Shown one piece after another: positions 54,942-64,000 of a stretch of DNA of 64,000 bases. Under the pieces are notes generated by a model. It worked only from the letters and a program-made list of their open reading frames with translations, was not told the DNA's origin and searched no databases. The stretch lies in the NCBI GenBank assembly GCA_947165085.1, contig CAMUZA010000004.1, positions 1 through 64,000 on the forward strand, written 5' to 3'. The DNA is from an uncultured Clostridia bacterium. GTDB lineage: Bacteria; Bacillota; Clostridia; Oscillospirales; Oscillospiraceae. A program made the translations under genes and the position numbers. Each line of letters opens with the position of its first letter. Positions within the stretch are counted from its first letter, which is position 1.

Positions 54942-55571
54942 TCACAGCGACGAATAGCCGAAGCTGTTGACCAGCGCGTCGAGACGGCGGCCGGCCTTGC
55001 AGTAGGGGCAGTCACGGTAGTCGTAGCTCTCGTAGCCGGGCAGGTCGTTCACATCGTAGACCGAATGCACCGGCAGACCGGCGGCAGTGGACACCGCGCT
55101 GTACAGGCTCGCGACGCCCGCTACGGCGCCGCCGTAGTAGCCGATCGCCTCGATGGAACGGTTGGCGGTGAAGCCCGTGGTCACGCTCGCCATCAGCACC
55201 AGCACCCGCTTGTTGCGAATCAGCGAGACGACGTTATCACGGAAGATGATCTGGCTGTTGGCGTTGTATTCCGGCTCGAGGACATAGATCGTTTTCCCGC
55301 TGTTGACGCCGCGCCCCTGCAAGGTGAGCTCCTCGCCCAGGCAGGTGCCGATGACCGCCGTGCCGTCAAGGCAGAGCACGGTATCGACCGCCTCCGTCAG
55401 GTAGTGCTTCGCGAGCTGCCGCGCGACGTCCTTCGCCTCGCTCAGCCGTGTCTTCTGGAAGGATATGTCAATGTAGTAATTGATATGGCTGTGGTTGGTC
55501 GCAAAGTGTCCTCTGGCGACACGGAACGGGACGTTTCCTCGCCGAACGGGCAGTTCTTCAATCTCGATCAT
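54942..55571 (-). CDS. Phosphoribosyltransferase-like protein (OPRT-like)
   Basis: DTVLCLDGTAVIGTCLGEEL...KRVLVLMASVTTGFTANRSIEAIGYYGG; C-terminal CPYC. Confidence 0.7.
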   Translation of the reverse strand: MIEIEELPVRRGNVPFRVARGHFATNHSHINYYIDISFQKTRLSEAKDVARQLAKHYLTEAVDTVLCLDGTAVIGTCLGEELTLQGRGVNSGKTIYVLEPEYNANSQIIFRDNVVSLIRNKRVLVLMASVTTGFTANRSIEAIGYYGGAVAGVASLYSAVSTAAGLPVHSVYDVNDLPGYESYDYRDCPYCKAGRRLDALVNSFGYSSL

Positions 55572-55775
55572 CTCAGAGTCCTCCTATGGAATGATTTTGT
55601 AGTTTTAGTTTAACCACAAATGCCAAAAGATGTCAAGGCGTTTCGGCGTTTTTTCTTGCGGCCGCCGCAATTTACGACCCATAACCGTCTGAATCGCTTC
55701 GCGTGTGGGATGAGCTCCCCCGTTTTACACCGCAAAAATGAAAGCACCGTGCTCGCAAAGAGTACGGTGCATTTC

Positions 55776-55851
<76 letters not shown>

Positions 55852-56230
55852 ATTTTAGACAGCTTTGACATTATAACAATCTTTTCACTTACTGTCAACT
55901 GTTTTTTTCAGATATGTCGACTTTTTTTCGCAGCGTCCTGATTTTTCGGAAAAACGGAAGCCGTTGGCTTTTCTTTTTCAGGGACGTATGATATAGTGAT
56001 TCTATTCTTATGATTGTTGTGGGGCGCGATATGACAGGAAAACTGTTCATCCAGGCAATCGGAAAATACTGGCGCTCATCGCCGCGCGGCTGTATGAAGA
56101 ACAAAAAATCGGCGATGATCTCCTGCAGCAGCGGCTTCCGTCCGGTGAGTTTCCTGCTCGAAGCGTTGGAGGAAAATGCCGAATGAACGCAGCGTATCAA
56201 TCGCTATGACAGCGAGAAAGGAGCGATTTC

Positions 56231-57382
56231 ATGGGCCTGTTTTTTGATAACGTCCACATCCGCAAAAATGACAAATACAATACGGAAGCCCTAAAAAGCG
56301 AGCTCATACGACAGTTATCGGAGCAAGGCTTTGTCCCTCTGCCGCACGAAGGCGAGGAAAGCGTCTGCGTGGCGATCTGCGAGCCGCCGCACAGCGACTG
56401 GGTATCCGTCGCGTCGGATACGTTTCAATTCAGTGTGGAAGAAGCGATGAAAAAGACGGCGGTGCATTTTTCACAGCGGTTTGACACGGATGTTCTCTGT
56501 GCCGCCTGCTTCGATTCGGACTTTCTGCAGCTGCTTCTTCTGCCCGCCGGCGACGCAGCAGACGGCTGGATCAACATCGGACGATCCGAGGAGATTCCGC
56601 ACCGCAGAAGGACGAAGCTCTCCCCTTGGGGCAAGCTCGTCGGAGACATGCCCCGCCTGAAGGAGATCGTCAGAACGGAACACGTCTTTGCAGAGGAGGC
56701 GTTCGCGCAGATTGCGGAGCTGATCCGCATGGAGCCGGCGCAGGCGACGCTGGAAGTCGGGGCGTCCGACCTTCTCCCGGCGGGGCAAATCACCCGCCTG
56801 TTCTTTGCCGCACCGCCGGGAACGGTCCGGCCGCCGCGCTTTGTTATCCCGCTCTACGGCGGAATGCCATGCCGGATCGAAAAATCCAGCGTCGTCTCCG
56901 TATACAACACCGGCGGAAAATCGAAGGGGCTTGGCGTCATGTTTATCGGGGACTGCGTCGATCAGGGGGAAATCGCCTTTGAGGACGTGAAGCTGCAGCT
57001 TCGCAGGAAGAAAGCGTGGGAATTCGTCCCGATCGAGCTGAAAAAAGCAGATCGGGGCGATGGAAAAACGTGCTGGTATTGGGTCGATCCCTCGTTTCCG
57101 ATCCCGCCTGCGGTCAACGAGAACATTCCGCTCAGAAAACGGCTGCTGCTCGCCTTCGAGCGGGGGATCGGCGTGAGATTCACCCCCGTCGGCAACCCGC
57201 GAAAAGTCTTGGATATCACGGTGGTCGTCTATCCGCTCGAAAACCCGAGTGGGCAGGTCTCATGGTGCGTTTACACCTACTACGGCACGAAACGCCGGTA
57301 CATTGAAAAGCACAACGCGATGATAGGCGACGAGCAGAAAGAACTCTTCTGGCTCGACCCGGACGCTTACGATCTGGACTGA
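56231..57382 (+). CDS. Conserved protein of unknown function
   Basis: Long ORF with RBS aaaggagcg; no family recognised. Confidence 0.7.
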   Translation: MGLFFDNVHIRKNDKYNTEALKSELIRQLSEQGFVPLPHEGEESVCVAICEPPHSDWVSVASDTFQFSVEEAMKKTAVHFSQRFDTDVLCAACFDSDFLQLLLLPAGDAADGWINIGRSEEIPHRRRTKLSPWGKLVGDMPRLKEIVRTEHVFAEEAFAQIAELIRMEPAQATLEVGASDLLPAGQITRLFFAAPPGTVRPPRFVIPLYGGMPCRIEKSSVVSVYNTGGKSKGLGVMFIGDCVDQGEIAFEDVKLQLRRKKAWEFVPIELKKADRGDGKTCWYWVDPSFPIPPAVNENIPLRKRLLLAFERGIGVRFTPVGNPRKVLDITVVVYPLENPSGQVSWCVYTYYGTKRRYIEKHNAMIGDEQKELFWLDPDAYDLD

Positions 57383-57407
57383 TCCAGAATCAAATCGGAG
57401 GATACAA

Positions 57408-57875
57408 ATGCATTTCGGCTTTTCCTACGTCGGGCTGATCTTTCTAGTGATGCTGTTCGTGCCGAACGCGCTTTGGACAAAATTTCAGCCGAAGGATTAC
57501 GACAAATATGCGAAGAACGAAAACAGACTTCTGCTTGCTCTGGAGCGGATCGGCGAAGTCAGCGTGACCGCCTTGGTGCTGATCTTCCGCGATTTTAACG
57601 TGCGGCTCGAGCCGTGGCTTGCGTGGCTGATCGCCGCATTCGCGCTGATGCTTCTGTATGAGGTCTTCTGGGGGCGGTATTTCCGCAGCGAGAAGACCAT
57701 GCGGGACTTCTACGGCAGTCTGCTCGGTATTCCCGTTCCCGGCGCGACGCTTCCGGTGATCGCGGTGCTGCTTCTCGCCGTCTACGGCGGAAATCCGTTT
57801 CTGTTTGCGGCGGGAATCGTCCTCGGCGTCGGACATATCGGCATCCACCTCGGGCATAAACGGGAATGCGCATAA
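57408..57875 (+). CDS. Small membrane protein, unknown function
   Basis: Several TM segments; RBS ggagg; terminator follows. Confidence 0.75.
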   Translation: MHFGFSYVGLIFLVMLFVPNALWTKFQPKDYDKYAKNENRLLLALERIGEVSVTALVLIFRDFNVRLEPWLAWLIAAFALMLLYEVFWGRYFRSEKTMRDFYGSLLGIPVPGATLPVIAVLLLAVYGGNPFLFAAGIVLGVGHIGIHLGHKRECA

Positions 57876-57879
57876 GAAA

Positions 57880-57905
57880 AACCGCTGCGTTTGCAGCGGT
57901 TTTTC
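57880..57905. terminator. Bidirectional intrinsic terminator
   Basis: AAAACCGCTGC-gttt-GCAGCGGTTTT. Confidence 0.75.
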
Positions 57906-58592
57906 TTATTCCGGCAGGACTGCCGCGTCATAGCGCGTCAGGAGGGTGAATTCGTTTTTGTGGAACTCGATGACCCCCTCCTGCCGCAGCAGGCCCAGCT
58001 CGTGCGACAGTGCGCTGCGGTTGACGCGCAGGAAGGACGCCATCTCCTCGCGGGAGAACGAAATGCGGAACGTGTTTGACTGTGCCTTGTTCGCCTGCAT
58101 GGTCAGATACACCATGATCCGCTCGCGAAGACCGCTGCGCGTCAGAATCGCAAGGCGGTACTCGTTCTGCATGTTGACGTTGGAGAGAATCTGCAGGAGG
58201 TTGTTGATGCAAATCAGCCGCTCCGCCTCCGGCATCGTCCCCTGCTGCAGTATGATCTCCGCGGGAAAGGAGAACACCGCGCTCTGCTCCACCGCAGTCG
58301 CCTGATAGGGCGAAAGCTGCGTGCGCGTGCAGATCAGATCGGCACCGATCAGCTTCGGCGGGAAGATCAGATTCCGGATGTCCTGCTCGCCGTTTTCCAT
58401 ATAGTAGACCAGCTTGACCTTCCCCGAGAGCAGGATCTGCACGCGGCTGACCTTATCCAGAGGCAGAAAGAGATTCGACCCTGCGACATAGGTCTTCACG
58501 CTCCCGCGCGGCATGATCGCTGACCGGATCGACTCGCCGGAAACATTCGCAAACAGGGGGTTCCCCTGAACGGTTGTAATAAGATTGTCCAT
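57906..58592 (-). CDS. Crp/Fnr-family transcriptional regulator
   Basis: cNMP-binding-like fold and C-terminal HTH ISFSREEMASFLRVNRSALSHELGLLRQEGVIEFHKNEF. Confidence 0.9.
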   Translation of the reverse strand: MDNLITTVQGNPLFANVSGESIRSAIMPRGSVKTYVAGSNLFLPLDKVSRVQILLSGKVKLVYYMENGEQDIRNLIFPPKLIGADLICTRTQLSPYQATAVEQSAVFSFPAEIILQQGTMPEAERLICINNLLQILSNVNMQNEYRLAILTRSGLRERIMVYLTMQANKAQSNTFRISFSREEMASFLRVNRSALSHELGLLRQEGVIEFHKNEFTLLTRYDAAVLPE

Positions 58593-58627
58593 CGTATCCT
58601 CCGTTTTTCTTTGATGATAGCACATAA

Positions 58628-58671
58628 ATGTTGTCTTGACAACATAATTTTTCGTTTCTGCTTGCTATAAT
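58628..58671 (+). promoter_or_regulatory. Crp/Fnr-type operator and activator-dependent promoter of the FecBCD operon
   Basis: Perfect palindrome ATGTTGTC-TT-GACAACAT (58628-58645); TATAAT at 58666-58671 without a correctly spaced -35. Confidence 0.75.
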
Positions 58672-58701
58672 CGCAGTATCAATGAGTTTCTGTGAGGCTT
58701 C

Positions 58702-59733
58702 ATGAAAAAGACAACGCTCATTCCGTCCAACCGTCGGGCACGGATCAGCATTTTTGTCATGCTGTTCGGTCTGCTCGCGCTGTTTCTCTTCTCGTTCATA
58801 TTGGGGCGTTACGACGTTCCGCTTTCGGACGTGGTGCGCATTCTGCTGAGCAGGATCTTCCCGATCGAGCCGACGTGGGAGAAGAACATGGAGATCGCGG
58901 TGCTGAACATCCGTCTGCCGCGCATCCTGCTCGCCTGCCTGGTCGGCTGCTGCCTGTCCGTTTCCGGCGCGTCCTACCAAAGCGTATTCCGGAATCCGAT
59001 GGCGGCGCCCGATATCCTCGGCGCGTCCTCCGGCGCATGCTTCGGCGCGGCGCTCGCGATCCTGTTGGGGCAGTCAAGGATCGGCGTGACGGCGTTCGCC
59101 TTCTGCTTCAGCCTGCTGACGGTCGTTCTCGTCTATCTGATCGGCTCGCGGACGCGCGGCAATCCCGTAATCGGCATCCTGCTGGCGGGCATTATGATCA
59201 GTTCCCTCTTCTCGGCGGGAACGTCCTATATCAAGCTGGTCGCCGACCCCTCCAGCCAGCTTCCGGAGATCACCTATTGGCTGATGGGCAGCCTGTCCGG
59301 CGCGCGGATGGGCGACGTCGGCTTCGCGCTGATCCCGATGCTGCTGGGTCTTGTGCCGCTGTTTGCGCTGCGCTGGCGGCTGAACATCCTCACCCTCGGC
59401 GAGGAGGAAGCCGGCGCGATCGGCGTGAACACGAAGCTCTTGCGTCTGGCTACGGTCCTGTGCGCGACGCTGCTCACCGCAGCGAGCGTCTCCGTCAGCG
59501 GCATGATCGGCTGGGTCGGTCTGGTTATCCCGCACCTGTGCCGCAAGCTCGTCGGCAACAATTGCAAGTATCTCATTCCCGCATCTATGGTCTTCGGCGC
59601 GATCTTCCTGCTGCTGGTAGACAATGTCTCGCGCAATCTGCTGGCGACGGAGATCCCGATCGGCATTCTGACCGCCTTCGTCGGCGCGCCTTTCTTCCTC
59701 TATCTGATGATGAGAAAGGAGCGTGCCTTATGA
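58702..59733 (+). CDS. FecCD-family iron/siderophore-type ABC permease
   Basis: Multi-TM; LPRILLACLVGCCLSVSGASYQSVFRNPMAAPDILGASSGACFGA. Confidence 0.95.
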   Translation: MKKTTLIPSNRRARISIFVMLFGLLALFLFSFILGRYDVPLSDVVRILLSRIFPIEPTWEKNMEIAVLNIRLPRILLACLVGCCLSVSGASYQSVFRNPMAAPDILGASSGACFGAALAILLGQSRIGVTAFAFCFSLLTVVLVYLIGSRTRGNPVIGILLAGIMISSLFSAGTSYIKLVADPSSQLPEITYWLMGSLSGARMGDVGFALIPMLLGLVPLFALRWRLNILTLGEEEAGAIGVNTKLLRLATVLCATLLTAASVSVSGMIGWVGLVIPHLCRKLVGNNCKYLIPASMVFGAIFLLLVDNVSRNLLATEIPIGILTAFVGAPFFLYLMMRKERAL

Positions 59734-60503
59734 GACTTGAGGTTAAGAATCTAAGCTTCTCTTACGGCGCGGCGGAGGTGCTGCACGACGTTTCGTTCTC
59801 CCTCGAAGCGGGAGAATTCATGTCCGTCCTCGGACCGAACGGCGTCGGAAAAAGCACGCTGTTCCGCTGTATTCTCGGCAGCCTGCCGGACTATGCGGGC
59901 ACGATCGCCGTGGACGGGCGCGACGTCCGCGGACTCTCGCGGCGGGAGCGCGCGAAGGCGCTGGCATATATTCCGCAGATCCACCGTCCGACCTTCGGCT
60001 ACTCCGTGCTGGACACGGTGCTGATGGGACTGAGCCGGCAGGTGCGCGCCTTTTCGCAGCCGAAGAAGGAGCATATCGCGCTGGCGGAGGACGCGCTCCG
60101 CCGCGTCGGCGCGGAGCATCTGAAAGAGCGCGATTTTTCCAGGCTGAGCGGCGGCGAGCAGCAGCTCGTGCTGATCGCGCGGGCGATTGCCCAGCAGTCG
60201 GATATCCTCGTGATGGACGAGCCGACCTCGTCGCTGGATTACGGCAATCAGTTCCGCATTCTCGATCTGATCCGCAAGCTCGCGGACGACGGTTACGGCG
60301 TTCTGCTGTCGACCCACGATCCGCAGCATGCGATGCGCTATGCGGATACCCTGCTCGCGCTGCACGAAGGGCGGATCGCCGCGCACGGGAAACCGAGCGA
60401 GCTTCTGGACGCGGCGCTGATCCTCCGCCTTTACGGCGTGGACGCGGAATTCGTCCCATCGAATTCCGGTCCTGTGATCGTCCCGAAACGCGCAGGTCAT
60501 TAA
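59730..60503 (+). CDS. FecE-type ABC ATP-binding protein
   Basis: GPNGVGKSTLFRCILG, LSGGEQQLVLIARA, MDEPTSSLD; ATGA overlap with permease. Confidence 0.95.
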   Translation: MRLEVKNLSFSYGAAEVLHDVSFSLEAGEFMSVLGPNGVGKSTLFRCILGSLPDYAGTIAVDGRDVRGLSRRERAKALAYIPQIHRPTFGYSVLDTVLMGLSRQVRAFSQPKKEHIALAEDALRRVGAEHLKERDFSRLSGGEQQLVLIARAIAQQSDILVMDEPTSSLDYGNQFRILDLIRKLADDGYGVLLSTHDPQHAMRYADTLLALHEGRIAAHGKPSELLDAALILRLYGVDAEFVPSNSGPVIVPKRAGH

Positions 60504-60559
60504 CTGCGCAGATTTTTCGTTATCATCGGCCTCGCGCCGAATCATAAGGAGGAGAAGCA

Positions 60560-61702
60560 ATGAAATCCATGTGTAAAAAACTCATATCCCTGCTGCTTGC
60601 GCTCACGCTTCTGCTGAGTCTGGCAGCCTGCGCCGAAACAGCCGATGCACCGACAGGGCAGGAATCGACCGCGCCCACCGGAACCTCGACTTCCGTGCCG
60701 GAAACGACGGACGCTCCGCAGCCGACGGAGCCGCAGATCAGGACCTTTACGGATTCCGTCGGAAGAACGGTAGAGCTTCCGGCGGAGATTGACAAAGTTG
60801 CTCTGTCCGGACCGATGGCGCAGATCGTGCTGTTCGCGCTCTGCCCGGACAAGCTCGTCGGCGTTTCCAACGATTGGAGCAGCGATGCGGAAGAGTATCT
60901 CGACCCGGCGTACTTCAATATGCCCGTCATCGGGCAGCTCTACGGCGGCAAGGGCGAACTGAATCTGGAAACCCTGCTTGCCTCCGGCGCACAGGTCGTG
61001 ATCGACGTGGGCGAGCCGAAGAACAGCATCGTTGAAGACCTTGACGCCCTGCAGGAGCAGACCGGCATCCCCTTCGTGCATATCACCGCCCATACGGACA
61101 CGATGGGCGACGCCTACCGCATGCTCGGCGAGCTTCTGAACATGCCCCAGGAGGCGGAAGCGCTGGCGCAGTACTGCGATAGCACCTACGCGCGCGTTCT
61201 TGCCATCGCGCAGTCCGTAGAGAAAGCAAAGGTCCTCTATCTCACCGGCGACGAGGGGCTGAACGTCATCGCGAAAGGCTCTTATCACGCGGAAGTGATC
61301 GATCTGCTGTCGGATAACCTCGCGGTCGTGGACGAGCCGTCCAGCAAAGGAACGGGCAACGAGGTGGACGTCGAGCAGATTCTCATCTGGAATCCCGATA
61401 TCATCCTCGTCGCGCCGGACAGTGTCTACGCGACCATCGGCGACGACCCGCTGCTGCAGGAGGTCACCGCAATCAAGAACGGCGCATATTACGAGGTCCC
61501 GCAAGGACCGTATAATTGGATGGGCTTCCCGCCCTCCGTACAGCGCTTCCTCGGCATGCTGTGGATGGCAAAACTCCTGTATCCGGACGCCGCGGACTAT
61601 GATCTTTGCGAAGAGGTCACGACCTACTACAAGCTGTTCTATCACTGCGATCTGACCCCCGCGCAGTATGACGCACTGGTCGCCAACTCGATCGGAAAAT
61701 AA
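60560..61702 (+). CDS. Substrate-binding lipoprotein of FecB/BtuF type
   Basis: Lipobox LLSLAACAE; RTFTDSVGRTVELPAEIDKVALSGPMAQI. Confidence 0.93.
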   Translation: MKSMCKKLISLLLALTLLLSLAACAETADAPTGQESTAPTGTSTSVPETTDAPQPTEPQIRTFTDSVGRTVELPAEIDKVALSGPMAQIVLFALCPDKLVGVSNDWSSDAEEYLDPAYFNMPVIGQLYGGKGELNLETLLASGAQVVIDVGEPKNSIVEDLDALQEQTGIPFVHITAHTDTMGDAYRMLGELLNMPQEAEALAQYCDSTYARVLAIAQSVEKAKVLYLTGDEGLNVIAKGSYHAEVIDLLSDNLAVVDEPSSKGTGNEVDVEQILIWNPDIILVAPDSVYATIGDDPLLQEVTAIKNGAYYEVPQGPYNWMGFPPSVQRFLGMLWMAKLLYPDAADYDLCEEVTTYYKLFYHCDLTPAQYDALVANSIGK

Positions 61703-61727
61703 CGCAGAAACGGCAGGAACCGCGAAC

Positions 61728-62249
61728 ATGAAGCACATTATCCTCCGCGGGGCGCGGGGCGTCGGGAAATCCACGCTGATCCGCAGACTCTTAGACGCCG
61801 TTCCGGCAAAGCCGGGCGGGTTCGTCACAAAAAAAGCGCCGCCCGACGCGGACGGCGTGGAAACGATCCATATTTATCCGGCGGGACAGCCGCAGATTCC
61901 CACGGAGGAAAACTGCGTCGGCGCGTGTCGCGCAGGTCATCTGCTGGACAGGCAGACTGCGGTGTTTGACGCGCTGGGCACGGCATATCTGAGCGATACC
62001 GCCGGCAGGAACGTTCTCATCATGGACGAGCTCGGCTTTATGGAGACGGAAGCGATGGTCTTTCAGCGGGCAGTCCTCGACGCGCTGGACGGAGACGTCC
62101 CCGTCCTCGCCGCCGTGAAGAACAAGGCGATCCCGTTTCTGGAGGAGGTCTGTTCCCACCCCAACGCGCTTGTCCTGTATATCACGGAGGAAAACCGCAG
62201 CGTGCTGTTTCATGAACTTCTCCCGCTGCTGAAAGATATGACAGCATAA
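61728..62249 (+). CDS. THEP1-like nucleoside-triphosphatase
   Basis: IILRGARGVGKSTLIRRLLDAVPAKPGGFVTKK; NVLIMDELGFME. Confidence 0.85.
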   Translation: MKHIILRGARGVGKSTLIRRLLDAVPAKPGGFVTKKAPPDADGVETIHIYPAGQPQIPTEENCVGACRAGHLLDRQTAVFDALGTAYLSDTAGRNVLIMDELGFMETEAMVFQRAVLDALDGDVPVLAAVKNKAIPFLEEVCSHPNALVLYITEENRSVLFHELLPLLKDMTA

Positions 62250-62255
62250 CGCTGA

Positions 62256-62283
62256 GAATCCCGCTGCTTCGGCAGCGGGATTC
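62256..62283. terminator. Intrinsic terminator with TTCG tetraloop
   Basis: GAATCCCGCTGC-ttcg-GCAGCGGGATTC. Confidence 0.8.
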
Positions 62284-62296
62284 TTCTGTTTACGGA

Positions 62297-64000
62297 TCAA
62301 TCCGCAATATTCCGAATAAAGCGCATGAGGATTGTCGCAACCTGCGCGCGGGTCGCGCTGCCCTGCGGATCGAGCCTGCCGCTGTTGCCTGTGATCAGCT
62401 TCTCTCCCACCGCCCAGGCGATCGCGTCGGCAGCGTAGCCGCTGACCGCCGCGCGATCGGGGAAGCCGCTCAGATCGCCGCGCCCGTTCGTATCATAGTC
62501 CTTGGTAACGGAATAGCGGAAAAGGATCGCCGCCATCTGCTCGCGGGTGATCCTGCCGTTCGGGTCGAACTTTCCTCCGCCGACGCCGGTGACGATGCCG
62601 TTGTGCGCCGCCCAGGCGACAGCGTCCGCGTACCAGTCGCTGTCTTTCACGTCATTGAAGACGTTCTCGCCCTCATAGGGTGTTTTTTCATAACGCCAAA
62701 GCACCGTGACGAGCATGCCGCGAGTCATTGGGGTATTCGGCTCGAAGGACGTCTTCGTCATGCCGTTGAACAGTCCGTGTTCCACGGCGAAGTCCACCGC
62801 TTCGTGATACCAGTCGCCGACATTGACGTCCCTGAAATTGTAGGACGGGCAGTCTTTCCCGCCGTCGCAGGGCTCTTCTTCACCGGTCGCAGGGATGATC
62901 TCCGTTCTGACCGCGCCGCAGCGGACGCAGGTAAAGGTCTTCACGCCGTCCGTTTCTGCAGTCGCAGGAATCGTGACTTCGCCGCCGTTCCACGCATGAC
63001 CGAGCGCGGGAATGCTCTGCTCAGCGACGAGCGCGCCGCAGTCGTCGCAGATCTGCCGGTCATAGCCCGCCCCGGTGCAGGTCGGATCCTTGTGCTCGGA
63101 ATAAACGTGGCCGTGACCGAGTGCGGGAAGCACCGCTTCGATGCGGAGCTCGCCGTAGTCCCCGTTCTTCCAGACGTAGACCGCGCTGCCGTCTTCGGTG
63201 CAGGTCGGCTGCTCGATGACCGTGCAGGTGTAATCCGCAAGTTCCAGTCTCGGCAGGGCGACCGTAACGGTATCGCCGCAGCGTGCGCAGATACCCGTCA
63301 GTGTGCCGTCTTCCACCTCTGTCGGCGTTTTGGTCAGGAAATAGGTGTAGCTGTGACCCTCGCTGCAGATATGCGTCCAGTGTGCATAGAGGGTGTGATC
63401 GCCCTCCTGCGTGACGGTGGTGGAGGAGGTGATTCTCATTCCCTCTTCCGCATCGGTGAACCAGCCGTCAAAGGTATACAGATCGCGGATCGTCGTCGGA
63501 AGCTGTCCGTACGGCGTGCCGTAGGTAACGGTTTTGCTCTCCGCAGAAACGCTGCCGCCGTTTCCGTCGAAGGTCACCGTCATCGTTTTTGCCGCAGTCA
63601 GACCCGTCACGGGGTCGTAGACCAGACCATTCGCGGAAAGACCGTTTTTGTCAAAACACGCGCTGCCGTTTTCGATCTTAACCGTGTTGTTCTGCATGCT
63701 GCCGTAGAGCAGCACCGTGACGCCCTCTGCGAGCGGAAGCTTCCCCTCGCTCACGGGAAGACCGAGCACCGTCAGCGTATCGCCGCTGTGTGCCGCTGCG
63801 GCGGCTTCCTCCAGAGTCTTATAATAGTCGACGTCCTCATCGGAAATGACGAAAGCATAGTTGACCGCACCCGGATTTGCCTGCGTCGTCGCGCTGAGCA
63901 GCGTCATGAAGCTCTCTGTCATCGCGTCGAACTGCTCCGCGTCGAGCTCATATTCCCTGCCGGTCATCTGCTCGAAGAGCAGGATCGCATTCATATAGTC
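62297..64000 (-). CDS. Secreted SLH-domain protein with Listeria-Bacteroides-type repeat and Cys-rich modules, truncated at window end
   Basis: MTVTFDGNGGSVSAESKTVTYGTPYGQLPTTIRDLYTFDGWFTDAEEG; CARCG, CDDCG, CVRCG; three SLH repeats. Confidence 0.88.
   Translation of the reverse strand, partial: DYMNAILLFEQMTGREYELDAEQFDAMTESFMTLLSATTQANPGAVNYAFVISDEDVDYYKTLEEAAAAAHSGDTLTVLGLPVSEGKLPLAEGVTVLLYGSMQNNTVKIENGSACFDKNGLSANGLVYDPVTGLTAAKTMTVTFDGNGGSVSAESKTVTYGTPYGQLPTTIRDLYTFDGWFTDAEEGMRITSSTTVTQEGDHTLYAHWTHICSEGHSYTYFLTKTPTEVEDGTLTGICARCGDTVTVALPRLELADYTCTVIEQPTCTEDGSAVYVWKNGDYGELRIEAVLPALGHGHVYSEHKDPTCTGAGYDRQICDDCGALVAEQSIPALGHAWNGGEVTIPATAETDGVKTFTCVRCGAVRTEIIPATGEEEPCDGGKDCPSYNFRDVNVGDWYHEAVDFAVEHGLFNGMTKTSFEPNTPMTRGMLVTVLWRYEKTPYEGENVFNDVKDSDWYADAVAWAAHNGIVTGVGGGKFDPNGRITREQMAAILFRYSVTKDYDTNGRGDLSGFPDRAAVSGYAADAIAWAVGEKLITGNSGRLDPQGSATRAQVATILMRFIRNIAD

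Overview
This 64 kb window looks like a chromosome segment of a gut-type Clostridia (Oscillospiraceae/Ruminococcaceae-like, inferred from gene content only). Bases 1 to ~21.1 kb are accessory DNA: two integrative elements apparently inserted in tandem at the 3' end of a tRNA-Leu(CAG) gene. Element A (cut by the left window edge) carries a relaxase with a frameshift near its start, an excisionase-like HTH gene and a tyrosine integrase. It ends at a 58-bp copy of the tRNA-Leu 3' end (3822-3879). Element B (about 3822-20985) carries a DUF6061 gene, an AAA/DUF4143 ATPase, a type I restriction-modification operon (hsdR/S/M) interleaved with five accessory genes, Fic and XRE genes, its own xis/int pair, and ends at the intact tRNA-Leu. 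A perfect 355-bp direct repeat (1-355 = 18720-19074) holds a divergent promoter/operator switch in both elements. Each copy is followed by a sequence-unrelated chain of hairpins. From 21.1 kb on the content is mostly housekeeping: citrate synthase, SpoIID-like, SecG, PrfB, a FtsX-type ABC operon with a heavy-metal-associated protein, Dut, YgiQ, YebC, Nif3, TrmK, tRNA-Thr(GGT), and a FecBCD-type importer with a divergent Crp/Fnr regulator. There is also a cluster of large secreted SLH-domain proteins (28.8-39.2 kb, and again at 62.3 kb to the window end). All calls come from reading the sequence and the supplied ORFs; no database search was run.
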